56,533 bases of DNA, taken from contig CAJQRU010000020.1 in the NCBI GenBank assembly GCA_905612355.1, forward strand, positions 1-56,533. The letters are read 5' to 3'. The notes under the pieces are model-generated. The model saw only the letters and a program-made list of their open reading frames with translations, was not told the DNA's origin and did no database searches. Positions 44,222-52,651 of the stretch are shown piece after piece (the first letter of the stretch is position 1; each line of letters starts with the position of its first letter). This DNA is from an uncultured Gammaproteobacteria bacterium. GTDB lineage: Bacteria > Pseudomonadota > Gammaproteobacteria > Arenicellales > UBA868. A program made the position numbers and the translations under genes.

Positions 44222-45721
44222 ATGACGACACAAACTGGTTTGCCGATGAGTTGGTCAGAATGGTTTGCACTTGATGCTATCGATCTCGCCGATCTAATTC
44301 GCAAAGGAAAAATTACACCTAATGAAGTAGTTGCACAGGCCACGGCGGGCGTGCAACGGGTGGACAGTGAACTGGAGGGCGTCCTAGAGCTTTTCGAGGA
44401 TGTACGCCAAAATGCAGATTCCAATAACCCAAATCGGTCAGGCACTCTCTACGGCGTGCCAATATTTCTCAAAGATCTTGGCTCGCGAATGGCTCAACGT
44501 GCCCAAGAATCGGGATCTCGCCTATTACGCGGCAATATCTCGGATGTTACCGACCCATTGATTAACAACTATTTACGAGCGGGATTAATCCCATTCGGGC
44601 GATCAACTACACCCGAATTTGGGATGACATTCGATACGTCGACTAACTACCTTGGTACAGTTAAGGTGACACGAAATCCATGGAATCCGGAACACACGCC
44701 GGGTGGTTCATCAGGAGGATCCGCCGCCCTCGTTGCAGCCGGAGTCACACCCATCAGTATGGCGTCGGATGGAGGAGGTTCCACTCGAATTCCCGCCTCA
44801 TACTGTGGGCTCGTAGGACTCAAGGCATCGAGGGGCCGTATATCAATGCCTCTGAACCAGAGCGAGTACACCTGGCGAATTGCTGTGGAAGGCGTGGTGA
44901 CCCGAACCGTGCGTGATAGTGCAGCTGTGCTCGATTATCTCCATACCAAACCAGCGGGAGGCACGTTTTATCCAATGGCCTCACCACAGGGTTCTTATCT
45001 TGAATCGCTAACTACACCACCCCAACAGATGAAGATTGCGTTGTCAACTGGACGTTGGGGTCGAGACGTGGAGTGTGATGATGCAGTAGTAGACAGAATC
45101 CTTGCGGTTGCCCACGTCCTTGAGGGTCTTGGACATAACGTACAAGAGATTGAAGATGACGAACTGTGTGACTGGGAATTGATGTGGAATACTTACATCA
45201 CTCAATGGATTTGTGGCCGCGTAATGTACTTGCCGGTCGCACAATTACATGGTGTGAATCCAACCGAGATGGAGGGAATGCTCTCCCCTATGGTCTTTCG
45301 ACATTTCGATAAGGCACAGTCTTACACGACCCTCGACCTACTACAGGCCATGGCTGGTAATAACACCATAACCCGATCATTTAGTAGTTTTTTCGAAAAC
45401 TGGGATATTTTGTTGTGTCCAACCCACGCAATTCGGGTGCCGGTTGCTAACGGCCCATACAGCTTGTTGCGTGACGAGCCACTTGAATCTTGGCTTTCAA
45501 GAATGGTCGATGCCTGTCGCTATACGATGCCTGGTAACGAAGCAGGTTTGCCCGGTATTTCCATACCCACAGGTGTAGACGATGATGGGTTGCCGGTCGG
45601 CGCAATGCTCTATGCGGGACAAGGGCGTGAGGACTTGGTTTTAAGACTTGCAGCTGCCATCGAGGTAGCAAAGCCAGAATGGTTCGCGCAAATGCCACTG
45701 ATTAATGTCGACCGTACGTGA
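44222..45721 (+). CDS. amidase signature (AS) family amidase
   Basis: A 499-residue amidase with the Ser-cisSer-Lys triad: Lys84 in IFLKDLG, the cis-Ser in GGSSGGSAA (161-169) and the nucleophile Ser187 in DGGGSTRIPAS. It has the full family length and hydrolyses a C-N amide bond; targets range from fatty amides to allophanate and aryl amides. AGGAAA precedes the ATG. It is followed by the M24 gene of cassette B after 246 bp on the same strand, so amide cleavage and the M24 step probably belong to one pathway. Confidence 0.9.
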   Translation: MTTQTGLPMSWSEWFALDAIDLADLIRKGKITPNEVVAQATAGVQRVDSELEGVLELFEDVRQNADSNNPNRSGTLYGVPIFLKDLGSRMAQRAQESGSRLLRGNISDVTDPLINNYLRAGLIPFGRSTTPEFGMTFDTSTNYLGTVKVTRNPWNPEHTPGGSSGGSAALVAAGVTPISMASDGGGSTRIPASYCGLVGLKASRGRISMPLNQSEYTWRIAVEGVVTRTVRDSAAVLDYLHTKPAGGTFYPMASPQGSYLESLTTPPQQMKIALSTGRWGRDVECDDAVVDRILAVAHVLEGLGHNVQEIEDDELCDWELMWNTYITQWICGRVMYLPVAQLHGVNPTEMEGMLSPMVFRHFDKAQSYTTLDLLQAMAGNNTITRSFSSFFENWDILLCPTHAIRVPVANGPYSLLRDEPLESWLSRMVDACRYTMPGNEAGLPGISIPTGVDDDGLPVGAMLYAGQGREDLVLRLAAAIEVAKPEWFAQMPLINVDRT

Positions 45722-45967
45722 TAGTTGAGTTTTGGAAAATTACCCAAGATGCCTTCTCTTGAGTTATTATTTCCGCACATGTTTAGCACACACTTGGTCA
45801 ACTCCTCTTCTGACCTTGAATATCGCCCATAATTCTGAGCAACCTGCAGGTGGGCTAAACCTCGTTGAGGTATTGGTCTACGCCAATCCGGCGTCATCGC
45901 AGTTGAATTTATTGTAAGAACCCGCCACAAATGTAATGAAACAACATCGAATTGGACTGAATAAATC

Positions 45968-47119
45968 ATGACTGAACCGAGAGAAATATTCTTTGATGCG
46001 ATCGAATATCAGCAGCGAATAGATAAAGTTCGAGAGGAAATGGTCAAGGCTGGAGTGGATCTGCTAATCATGACTAACCCAGCCCATGTCTGTTACCTGG
46101 TCGGCCACTTCACACAGGCTGTACACGATCTCATGTTTCTCGCATTGCCTATGGAGGGAACACCGTTTCTTCAGTTGCCACAGTTTGAACATCCCCGCTA
46201 CCACGTTAGTGGAGTCGGTGCTGAGGTAGTTAGCAGCTGGAATCTTGGCACAAACCCTGCCGATGCCGTTGTCCGGGAAATTGAGAGACGAGGGCTGCGA
46301 TCGGGATCAACTGCTGTCGAGGTAAGTGGCAGTTACACCCCCTTTACCGTTATAGCCCAACTGCTCGACGGGCTTGACGCTAAACCGCTACAAAACTTGG
46401 TAGATGAAATAAGGCTGGTCAAGTCTTCCTCGGAACTTACCTACTTGCGAGAGGCAGCACGGATAACCGATGCAGGGGCACAAGCCGCGCTTGATTCTTT
46501 TCGCGAAGGCGCTGTCGATCATGATGTTGCGGCGTCTTCATTGGCTGCACTGGTTTCGTCAGGATCTGAAGCGCTAACAATAGATCCGTTTATTTGTTTT
46601 GGCTGGCGAACTGCTGCCCCACACACAAATCGAGGAGGTGACGTTGCTCAAGCCGAAGATCCGCTTTTTATTGAACTCGGCGCATCAAGAGCCCGATACA
46701 CCGCACCTTTGATGCGATCAGCTGTTGCGACTCGAACTACTACAGCTCTCACCGAACTTGCTGACGTGTCCGACGAAATAATAACAGCCGTCTGCGATAC
46801 AACCAAAGCGGGAGTGCCTGTAGCTGAAGTTGCCGCCGCTGGCTGTAAAGTAATTAAGCCGATTCTGTCTAGAGTCCTCTGGCATCATACTTACGGCTAT
46901 TCGGTTGGCTTGAGTTTTGCACCCTCTTGGGCAGACTGTTCACATTTTTTAATCAATGAAAAGAATAAAGGTGTGTTGGAAACCGGTATGGTTTTTCATC
47001 TTCCAACGCAGATACGAGTTGATCGTCAATACGGTGCGGGATTCAGCGAGACCATCATTGTCACTGACAATGGCTGTGAAATACTCAGCCAACTACCCCG
47101 TCAATTAGTCGTGCGGTAA
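45968..47119 (+). CDS. M24-family ectoine hydrolase/creatinase-like enzyme, cassette B
   Basis: A 383-residue paralog of the 34729-35889 enzyme: both start with PREVFF/PREIFF, have N-P/A-P-A/G-H/N-V/I-CYLxG, APHxxRGG, VFIEL/LFIEL, then PLMR and GAGFSET. As there, the Asp, Asp, His, Glu and Glu metal ligands of aminopeptidase P are not kept in the right motifs (IELGASRARY, YSVGLSFAPSW). A metal-independent hydrolase of the creatinase/DoeA type is therefore likely. Its stop overlaps the stop of the convergent EutA-like gene by 15 bp. Confidence 0.85.
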   Translation: MTEPREIFFDAIEYQQRIDKVREEMVKAGVDLLIMTNPAHVCYLVGHFTQAVHDLMFLALPMEGTPFLQLPQFEHPRYHVSGVGAEVVSSWNLGTNPADAVVREIERRGLRSGSTAVEVSGSYTPFTVIAQLLDGLDAKPLQNLVDEIRLVKSSSELTYLREAARITDAGAQAALDSFREGAVDHDVAASSLAALVSSGSEALTIDPFICFGWRTAAPHTNRGGDVAQAEDPLFIELGASRARYTAPLMRSAVATRTTTALTELADVSDEIITAVCDTTKAGVPVAEVAAAGCKVIKPILSRVLWHHTYGYSVGLSFAPSWADCSHFLINEKNKGVLETGMVFHLPTQIRVDRQYGAGFSETIIVTDNGCEILSQLPRQLVVR

Positions 47120-47902
47120 AGTCGGCTGACTACCGCTCAGGAGAACACCTGCATCGGATGCTTGGCAATCATATCCGAGTAGTTTGAGACTGTGCCACAA
47201 CGTGGCTTGGTTGCCAGCGATGACGGGGCGACCAATTTGAGCTTCCAGATTCGGGATCAGTGCGATTGCGCTGATGGCTGTATCGGGAATCAGCATTGGG
47301 TGTGCTCGATTTGGAAGCGCGTGATCAAACTGGATGACGGTGCTCTGAATATCTAAGTCATTGGATTCTGTTTCATCGATACAGTCCAGCGACAACATTG
47401 CCGCGACATGGACTCCGGCATCATCAAGAAATTGTAGAAACCTGTGGGATAGTTCTGCAGGATACGGGCTGACAACGTCAACGGTATCAGCACCTAAAGT
47501 CCTAACCGCTTCAAGCATTGCCAGAGACGTGCTCGTTGCCGGCAGACCGGTGGCCTTGCTCAGCGCGCTAACTTGGTTCTCCGACCATGTCAGCCCACCT
47601 ACAAAACTTGCACAGGTACAAGGCCAGGATAATGCTTCACAACCCATCTCGGCGAGCTTTTCTGCAGCCTGTACCAAGACGTCTTCCAAAGCTGTCTCAT
47701 AAGCCGATTCGATCGTGTGTAGACCTTTACTACCACCATGAGCCTCTACAGTTCGAGTCTGGATGTTTGGGTATCCGAACAATTCGAACCATTTATCGTA
47801 CTGTAGTGTTTCAGGTTCGCTGATCTCATTGTCGTGGGTAAATGGGAGAATGCCGGGAATAATTAATCCTAGCCGACGCTCCTCCGATAAATTATCTGTC
47901 AT
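47105..47902 (-). CDS. EutA-like enzyme of the Asp/Glu racemase superfamily, cassette B (copy 3)
   Basis: About 265 residues from the ATG at 47902; a longer frame to 47941 has an unlikely basic start. The first catalytic Cys is Cys95 in WPCTCASF (a second cysteine is two residues on). STSLAML and VVSPYPAEL are the family's anion-binding segments. The second cysteine position is IPDTAI, with Asp207, the same change as copy 1 (VPDTAL) but not copy 2. It is convergent with the M24 gene and followed by the DUF3830 gene in the order seen from the M24 gene. Confidence 0.83.
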   Translation of the reverse strand: MTDNLSEERRLGLIIPGILPFTHDNEISEPETLQYDKWFELFGYPNIQTRTVEAHGGSKGLHTIESAYETALEDVLVQAAEKLAEMGCEALSWPCTCASFVGGLTWSENQVSALSKATGLPATSTSLAMLEAVRTLGADTVDVVSPYPAELSHRFLQFLDDAGVHVAAMLSLDCIDETESNDLDIQSTVIQFDHALPNRAHPMLIPDTAISAIALIPNLEAQIGRPVIAGNQATLWHSLKLLGYDCQASDAGVLLSGSQPTLPHD

Positions 47903-48044
47903 CCTTATCTTTCTCTTTATTCCTGGTGTGGCCAACGGCAAAGCTTGTATAGCAATTGATCGGTGGATTCAAGTTTAGGAATGTCCTCAGAAACTTCGAA
48001 ATGCAAGTTTGGAACTTGGTCAAACCGCCTGTGACAACCAGGCA

Positions 48045-48563
48045 TCAATCTGGTTCTATGTACATAGTTTCACCAGCGGCCCCAGAAAACCAGACATCGC
48101 GGCAGGCCTCTGCAAATTCCTCCAGTTCTTCGAAGGATGTTCCTGTAGCAAACAGGGTAGTTGGGCTGATCCCGTAAGGACTGATTAGCGTATTTCCCCG
48201 CTCATAAAAAAAAGCGAAGTCAAGAATTAGGCCTTCCTCATTCACCGGCATTTCTTGATTCGAGAGAGTGTTGCCGCCAGAAAAACCACCCGTTTGAAGT
48301 GAACTAACGGGTGCGAACAAGAGGTCGCCCGGGCCAGGGTACAAGCAGGTCCATTCCTGTGGAGGAGTCGGTTCCGGAAGTGGCACTAGGTTATAAATTT
48401 CGTTGTTAGCATATTTTGCGTGATAAACCTGACTTTCGACAGGAAGCATTGTCGTCACAGCCGCGCACGTTCTTGGGGAACAATCCCACCGCATACGGAG
48501 TCGCGTACTGCTTCCATGATTGCGAAGACCCAGGCGAATGAACTTTAGTTCTTTCGTATCCAT
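48045..48563 (-). CDS. DUF3830 family protein, cassette B
   Basis: A 172-residue paralog of the 34051-34548 protein. Shared landmarks are RxRWDxSPxTC, HAKYANxEIY, YPxPGDL, FFYERGN and the ending TSFEELEEFAEACRDVW...ETMYIE. AAGGA lies nine bases before the ATG. A stretch of about eight extra residues in the middle (GGFSGGNTLSNQ) is poorly conserved. Role unknown; a small-molecule-binding barrel partnered with the M24/EutA-like enzymes is a reasonable hypothesis. Confidence 0.8.
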   Translation of the reverse strand: MDTKELKFIRLGLRNHGSSTRLRMRWDCSPRTCAAVTTMLPVESQVYHAKYANNEIYNLVPLPEPTPPQEWTCLYPGPGDLLFAPVSSLQTGGFSGGNTLSNQEMPVNEEGLILDFAFFYERGNTLISPYGISPTTLFATGTSFEELEEFAEACRDVWFSGAAGETMYIEPD

Positions 48564-48862
48564 ATTTTCTGTCCTTAATTAATGCTGTTAATCCAGCAGG
48601 TAGAACTTAAATTTATTAGATTACCTGAACCGAGCATCGTAATGATAGGGTTGCGTTAGTAGTCGAGCCAGTGAGCCGCGAGAGCTTTCCAGATGAAACA
48701 GATGTCTGGACCGGGTGTGATCATAGAAGCTATATCTGCCCCGCAATGGCACCCTCTTTGCAATGGATTGGCTCTGGAATCGATAGGAATGATATCCCGA
48801 CACTTGCCCGGTGTTGTTAAATATGGAGGCGACCTAGAAGCCCAGAGTGCAATGCTTGTCGC

Positions 48863-48952
48863 ATTCTGCTTGGCCGGCATCACTTTCGTTACGTTAGAAC
48901 GATAGTGCTTATTCGTTGTATCAGTAGACGCATGGCCTAAAAGAAACGCCAC
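48863..48952 (-). pseudogene. tyrosine recombinase (integrase) C-terminal remnant
   Basis: The minus strand encodes AFLLGHASTDTTNKHYRSN, which fits the integrase C-terminal pattern L-L-G-H-x-S-x-x-x-T-x-x-x-Y, including the conserved His (GH) and the nucleophile Tyr (HYR). Everything upstream of it is missing, replaced by a GC-rich sequence at 48956-49096. The frame continues to 48656 with unrelated sequence. It is a dead remnant of a mobile element next to cassette B. Confidence 0.65.
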
Positions 48953-48955
48953 ATA

Positions 48956-49096
48956 ATGTCCATCGGGTCAGCGCCATCCGTTTCCGGGTCCGTCAGGGCC
49001 CGGCAGCCCGAAGACCTGCCGATCGTCGGCCTCGCGCTGCGCGAGGAAAAGAAACTGGTCGACAAGATCACCAAAGGCGCCAAGATGCACAACTAG
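48956..49096 (+). other. GC-rich patch with a 46-codon frame
   Basis: The segment is visibly richer in GC than the flanks and reads, from an ATG at 48956 to a TAG at 49096, as MSIGSAPSVSGSV then RQPEDLPIVGLALREEKKL and VDKITKGAKMHN. The last 30 residues look like the natural C-terminus of a longer enzyme, but I do not recognise the family. It is probably a fragment of foreign DNA caught at the integrase-remnant junction. The following 190 bp up to the binding-protein gene hold no supported gene. Confidence 0.4.
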
Positions 49097-49288
49097 GTAG
49101 TAAGACGGTGGACCTAATCCCACCAAATGAAGAAGAACAGCCACAAAGGAATAACGAGCCAGATGGCCCACTTCCTGCCCCACAACCATTTCCAAAGTTT
49201 CTTTACCAAGGCGATAGCAGTAACAGCAGAAAGGTCAGGACTAGAAACCTAATAAAGCGGTTCATACCTAGCCGCGGTGTCGCAATTC

Positions 49289-50230
49289 TCAGGCTTTGTT
49301 GCCCAAGTGTTGATCAACGAGCCGCTGTAGGAGTGGAACGAAATGTGAGAAAGGGTACGTTTCTCCGCCCTCGCGTTTACCTGAGTCATCCAGGTGGCGA
49401 ACCTGTATGATCTGTTTCAGATTCGGGTTTTTCTCGAATGCTTTGACTTCATCATTGCTCATTGGGCCGCCCTGCAGATTTAAGGAGTGGACGGATGCCG
49501 GTGACAATCGATCAATGTATTTTGGCCTGGTCGCGCACAGGTAGCGTTTGGCGGCGACGTCCGTTACCGGAGCTATGATCTCGAACTTGCCGGGATCGCT
49601 TGATTTAGACACCGCGTCTACGGCGCTTCCCAACGGGGAGAGTAATACGTCCGCGCGCCCTGTACTAATCAGTTGCATTCCGTTTTGAATATTACCCTCC
49701 CACAGGACTAATTTATCTCGAGGAATTCCCGCGCCCTTTGCCGCAATGTGTTCAAAGGAACCTGGGGCTGTTGCGGCAGTCGCCGTTGGGTGATTCTTCA
49801 GTTCAGCGAAACTGGTTATTGATAATGGATTGCTTTTGAGCTTCACAAATGCTTCGGCGTCACACAAAATAGGTTCAGAAAAAATAATTGCCTTGCACCG
49901 CTTAGGATTAATGAATAGCCCGCCGGAGACCATGTCATAACGACGTGCCTGTAATCCCGGTATCATCGCACCCCAATCGATTAGAACACCTCTAAACTCA
50001 ACGATCCCTGATTCTGCCAGCACAGCCTCAACGACTTCAGGTAACACGCCAACCATCTCCCCATTTGATTTCAACTCAGCGTAGGGCAATTCCTGATTCA
50101 CTGCCGTTTTCACATATCCTTGTTTCTTTATCCGATCGAGTGAACCGTCAGCCATAACAGGTTGCATCCCTGTCGCCGCAAGAACTAGAAACCCAACCGC
50201 CGTGCCAATAACTTTATGCGACCACTTCAT
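49289..50230 (-). CDS. ectoine/polar amino-acid ABC binding protein (EhuB-like)
   Basis: About 313 residues from the ATG at 50230, which follows a perfect AAGGAGG. The signal peptide (MKWSHKVIGTAVGFLVLAATG...VMA) is followed by DGSLDRIKKQGYVKTAVNQE, LPYAELKSNGEMVGVLPEV and IDWGAMIPGLQARRYDMVSGGLF, close to the pattern of EhuB, the ectoine-binding protein, including an RIKKQGYV start and the LIPGLQAxRxD segment. It is encoded 91 bp after the ATPase gene on the same strand. Substrate by position: ectoine or a relative. Confidence 0.85.
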   Translation of the reverse strand: MKWSHKVIGTAVGFLVLAATGMQPVMADGSLDRIKKQGYVKTAVNQELPYAELKSNGEMVGVLPEVVEAVLAESGIVEFRGVLIDWGAMIPGLQARRYDMVSGGLFINPKRCKAIIFSEPILCDAEAFVKLKSNPLSITSFAELKNHPTATAATAPGSFEHIAAKGAGIPRDKLVLWEGNIQNGMQLISTGRADVLLSPLGSAVDAVSKSSDPGKFEIIAPVTDVAAKRYLCATRPKYIDRLSPASVHSLNLQGGPMSNDEVKAFEKNPNLKQIIQVRHLDDSGKREGGETYPFSHFVPLLQRLVDQHLGNKA

Positions 50231-50321
50231 CGTTAACCTCCTTCCGTTGTAAAAATAAACCATTAGAACCTCACCAAATTTTTTCACTCTAACAAGCAAC
50301 CTATCACTACCTGAAGACAGC

Positions 50322-51107
50322 CTACAAACTAATACCGGCTGCCACAATTTTCTTCAAGAAGGCCTGGGTTCGCTCCTGTTTGGGATTCCTGAAGATCTCG
50401 CCTGGTGGACCTTCTTCCACAATCTGACCACCATCAAAAAATAAAACTCGATCAGCAATCTCGTGTGCAAAATGCATCTCATGGGTAACAAATAACATGG
50501 TCATATCGGTCTCCTCTGCGAGTTGGCGCAGGACAATCTGCACTTCTTCCACCAACTCAGGGTCGAGAGCCGAAGTGACCTCATCGAAAAGCATAATCTT
50601 TGGACTCATATTGAGAGCGCGGGCGATCGCCACGCGCTGCTTCTGACCTCCCGATAACTGTGCCGGGTACTGGTCGACCTTATCTGTCAGTCCCACCATC
50701 TCGATAAGCTCAAGCGCGCGTTTTCTTGATTCTTCCTTCGGTATGCCCAAAGCGAGCATTGGTGGGTCAGCCACGTTGCGTATCACAGTCAAGTGCGGAA
50801 AAAGATTGAACTGCTGAAAGACCATTCCAATTGAGCGACGCATCTCCCGAAGATGGGATTCACTGGCCGGCTGCAGGCTACCGTTACTCTCTTCATGCCA
50901 GAGCTGCCTGCCTTCGACTTGTACAGTGCCGCCCTGAATATTTTCCAGTGTCATAAGAATTCGCAGGATCGTCGTCTTGCCAGAACCGCTTGGACCGATA
51001 AGCGCAATTCGCTCTTGCGGCTGGACGGTAAGTGACAAGTCTTTAAGAACCTCAAGCGCACCAAAGCTCTTACAGACTCCATCGAATCGAATGATCGGCT
51101 CCGTCAT
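50322..51107 (-). CDS. amino-acid ABC transporter ATP-binding protein (EhuA/GlnQ-like)
   Basis: A 261-residue ABC ATPase. Walker A is GPSGSGKTT at residues 38-46, the signature is LSGGQKQRVAIARAL, Walker B is KIMLFDEVTSALD and the switch His is in FVTHEMHFA. The tail GEIFRNPKQERTQAFL is typical of the polar amino-acid family. It powers the importer made with the EhuB-like protein (49289) and, presumably, the permeases at 42143-43605. It is divergent from the DoeA-like gene at 51435. Confidence 0.93.
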   Translation of the reverse strand: MTEPIIRFDGVCKSFGALEVLKDLSLTVQPQERIALIGPSGSGKTTILRILMTLENIQGGTVQVEGRQLWHEESNGSLQPASESHLREMRRSIGMVFQQFNLFPHLTVIRNVADPPMLALGIPKEESRKRALELIEMVGLTDKVDQYPAQLSGGQKQRVAIARALNMSPKIMLFDEVTSALDPELVEEVQIVLRQLAEETDMTMLFVTHEMHFAHEIADRVLFFDGGQIVEEGPPGEIFRNPKQERTQAFLKKIVAAGISL

Positions 51108-51434
51108 AAGACAATCACCATCTAATTTTCAGTTGATCACTGATCCGACGGAAGCCGTGCCGGTCACAAATCGATAAAGACACATTTCTTCATGAACTGA
51201 GGATCACAACACAGCACTGGAAAGGACAAGGTTCATCTTAAAGCAGACAACCATGCTCTCGTCAGTGTAATCACTCGGCCCAAATCAATGTTAGTGGAAA
51301 GTGGTCAAATCTAAACTACATGATTAATATCTGTAACAATCTTAAAACCATTAAACATCTGTCAAGCCCACACGGGAACCAAACCCACTGACTGTGACAC
51401 GATGTAAAAACGCAAGTACAGGTACAAGCGACCG
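51108..51434. other. 327-bp divergent promoter region
   Basis: Between the ATPase gene (-) and the DoeA-like gene (+). AT-rich near 51230-51360, where promoter elements would be expected, but I see no convincing -35/-10 pair or operator. No other feature. Confidence 0.4.
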
Positions 51435-52610
51435 ATGAAAATGAAATTTAGCCGCCGAGAGTTCACGCTGCGAACCGATAAAGTACGCGCTCGAATGGAT
51501 AAAGCAGGTATTGATGTGTTGTTGGTTACTGATCCGGCAAACATGAATTATCTAACGGGCTACGACGGCTGGTCATTCTATGTCCACCAGATGGTTGCTT
51601 TGAGTTTGGATGAATCGGAGCCCGTCTGGATTGGTAGGCCAATGGACGGGAATGGAGCCCGTGTCACCACTTATCTTAAAGAAGAAAACATCCTTGATTA
51701 CCCGGATTATTACGTACAATCAGAACATCATCACCCCATGCATCGTGTGGCAGAGATCGCTAAAAGCCGGGGCTGGCACAAAAAGCGGATTGGGGTCGAG
51801 ATGGAGGCGTATTATTTTACAGCCGGCGCCTTTGCAGCCCTTCGACAAAAATTGCCTAGGACGCGATTCAAGGACGCCCGCCACCTGGTCAATTGGGTTC
51901 GCATCATCAAGTCACGAAAAGAACTTGAATACATGACAGAGGCAGCTCGCATACTGGAACGCATGATGCGAGTTGCCATAAAAAATGTGCGGCCAGGAAT
52001 TCGCCAATGTGATGCGGCAGCTGAGATTTGGCGCGCTGGCGTCGCCGGCACCCGACAATTTGGTGGAGATTATCCCAGCATCCCCCCCATGCTACCTACA
52101 GGCGCAGGGCTCGCCGCACCTCATTTAACATGGTCAGATGAAAAGTTTCAGCGTGGCGAAGGCACAGCGCTCGAATTCGCCGGCGTGAGACATCGATACC
52201 AATGTCCAATGGCTCGAACCGTGTTTTTAGGCCAGCCACCCAAGAAAATGCGTGACTCAGCCAAAGTTGTCCTAGAGGGACTCCAATCAGCGCTCGACGC
52301 AATGACACCAGGCACGACGGCTGAAGAAGTCGAGGCCGCATGGCGACGTGTCATCAGTCGTCACGGCATCACCAAAGATTCGCGCATTGGGTATTCAACG
52401 GGACTGAACTATCCACCTGACTGGGGCGAGCAGACCATCAGTTTACGTGCGGGCGATAAAACAGTGCTTCAGGAAAACATGACCTTGCACTGCGTACCGG
52501 CCATCGCGATGGATGGCTGGGCTATCGAACTTAGTGAGTGTGTCAAAGTGACCAACAAGGGCGGGAGACCATTGTGTAACTTTCCCAGGAAGTTATTTGT
52601 CAAACGCTAA
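51435..52610 (+). CDS. ectoine hydrolase (DoeA/EutD)-like M24 enzyme
   Basis: A 391-residue protein with the DoeA pattern throughout: MKMKFSRREFTLRTDKVRARM, VTDPANMNYLTGYDGWSFY, APHLTWSDEKFQRGEG, EFAGVRHRYQCPMARTV, IGYSTGLNYPPDWGEQTISLR and LSECVKVTNKGG. The classical M24 metal ligands are replaced, as in ectoine hydrolase. DoeA opens ectoine to N-acetyl-diaminobutyrates. It is divergent from the Ehu-like ATPase gene, the expected partner arrangement. The deacetylase DoeB/EutE is not in the window, so the pathway would have to be completed elsewhere, or the true substrate differs. Confidence 0.87.
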   Translation: MKMKFSRREFTLRTDKVRARMDKAGIDVLLVTDPANMNYLTGYDGWSFYVHQMVALSLDESEPVWIGRPMDGNGARVTTYLKEENILDYPDYYVQSEHHHPMHRVAEIAKSRGWHKKRIGVEMEAYYFTAGAFAALRQKLPRTRFKDARHLVNWVRIIKSRKELEYMTEAARILERMMRVAIKNVRPGIRQCDAAAEIWRAGVAGTRQFGGDYPSIPPMLPTGAGLAAPHLTWSDEKFQRGEGTALEFAGVRHRYQCPMARTVFLGQPPKKMRDSAKVVLEGLQSALDAMTPGTTAEEVEAAWRRVISRHGITKDSRIGYSTGLNYPPDWGEQTISLRAGDKTVLQENMTLHCVPAIAMDGWAIELSECVKVTNKGGRPLCNFPRKLFVKR

Positions 52611-52651
52611 TATTTCGTGGATCAACGACTCCGGTAAAACGTCTCTCATCA

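Noticed and set aside
34729-47119. Aminopeptidase P function for the two M24 genes
   Set aside because: The five metal-ligand positions are not conserved; motifs match creatinase/ectoine hydrolase instead.
49108-49410. + strand frame of 100 codons starting with a GTG
   Set aside because: Overlaps the 3' end of the EhuB-like gene by about 120 bp and is low-complexity (Pro/Gln/Asn-rich); no family or ribosome-binding site convincing enough.
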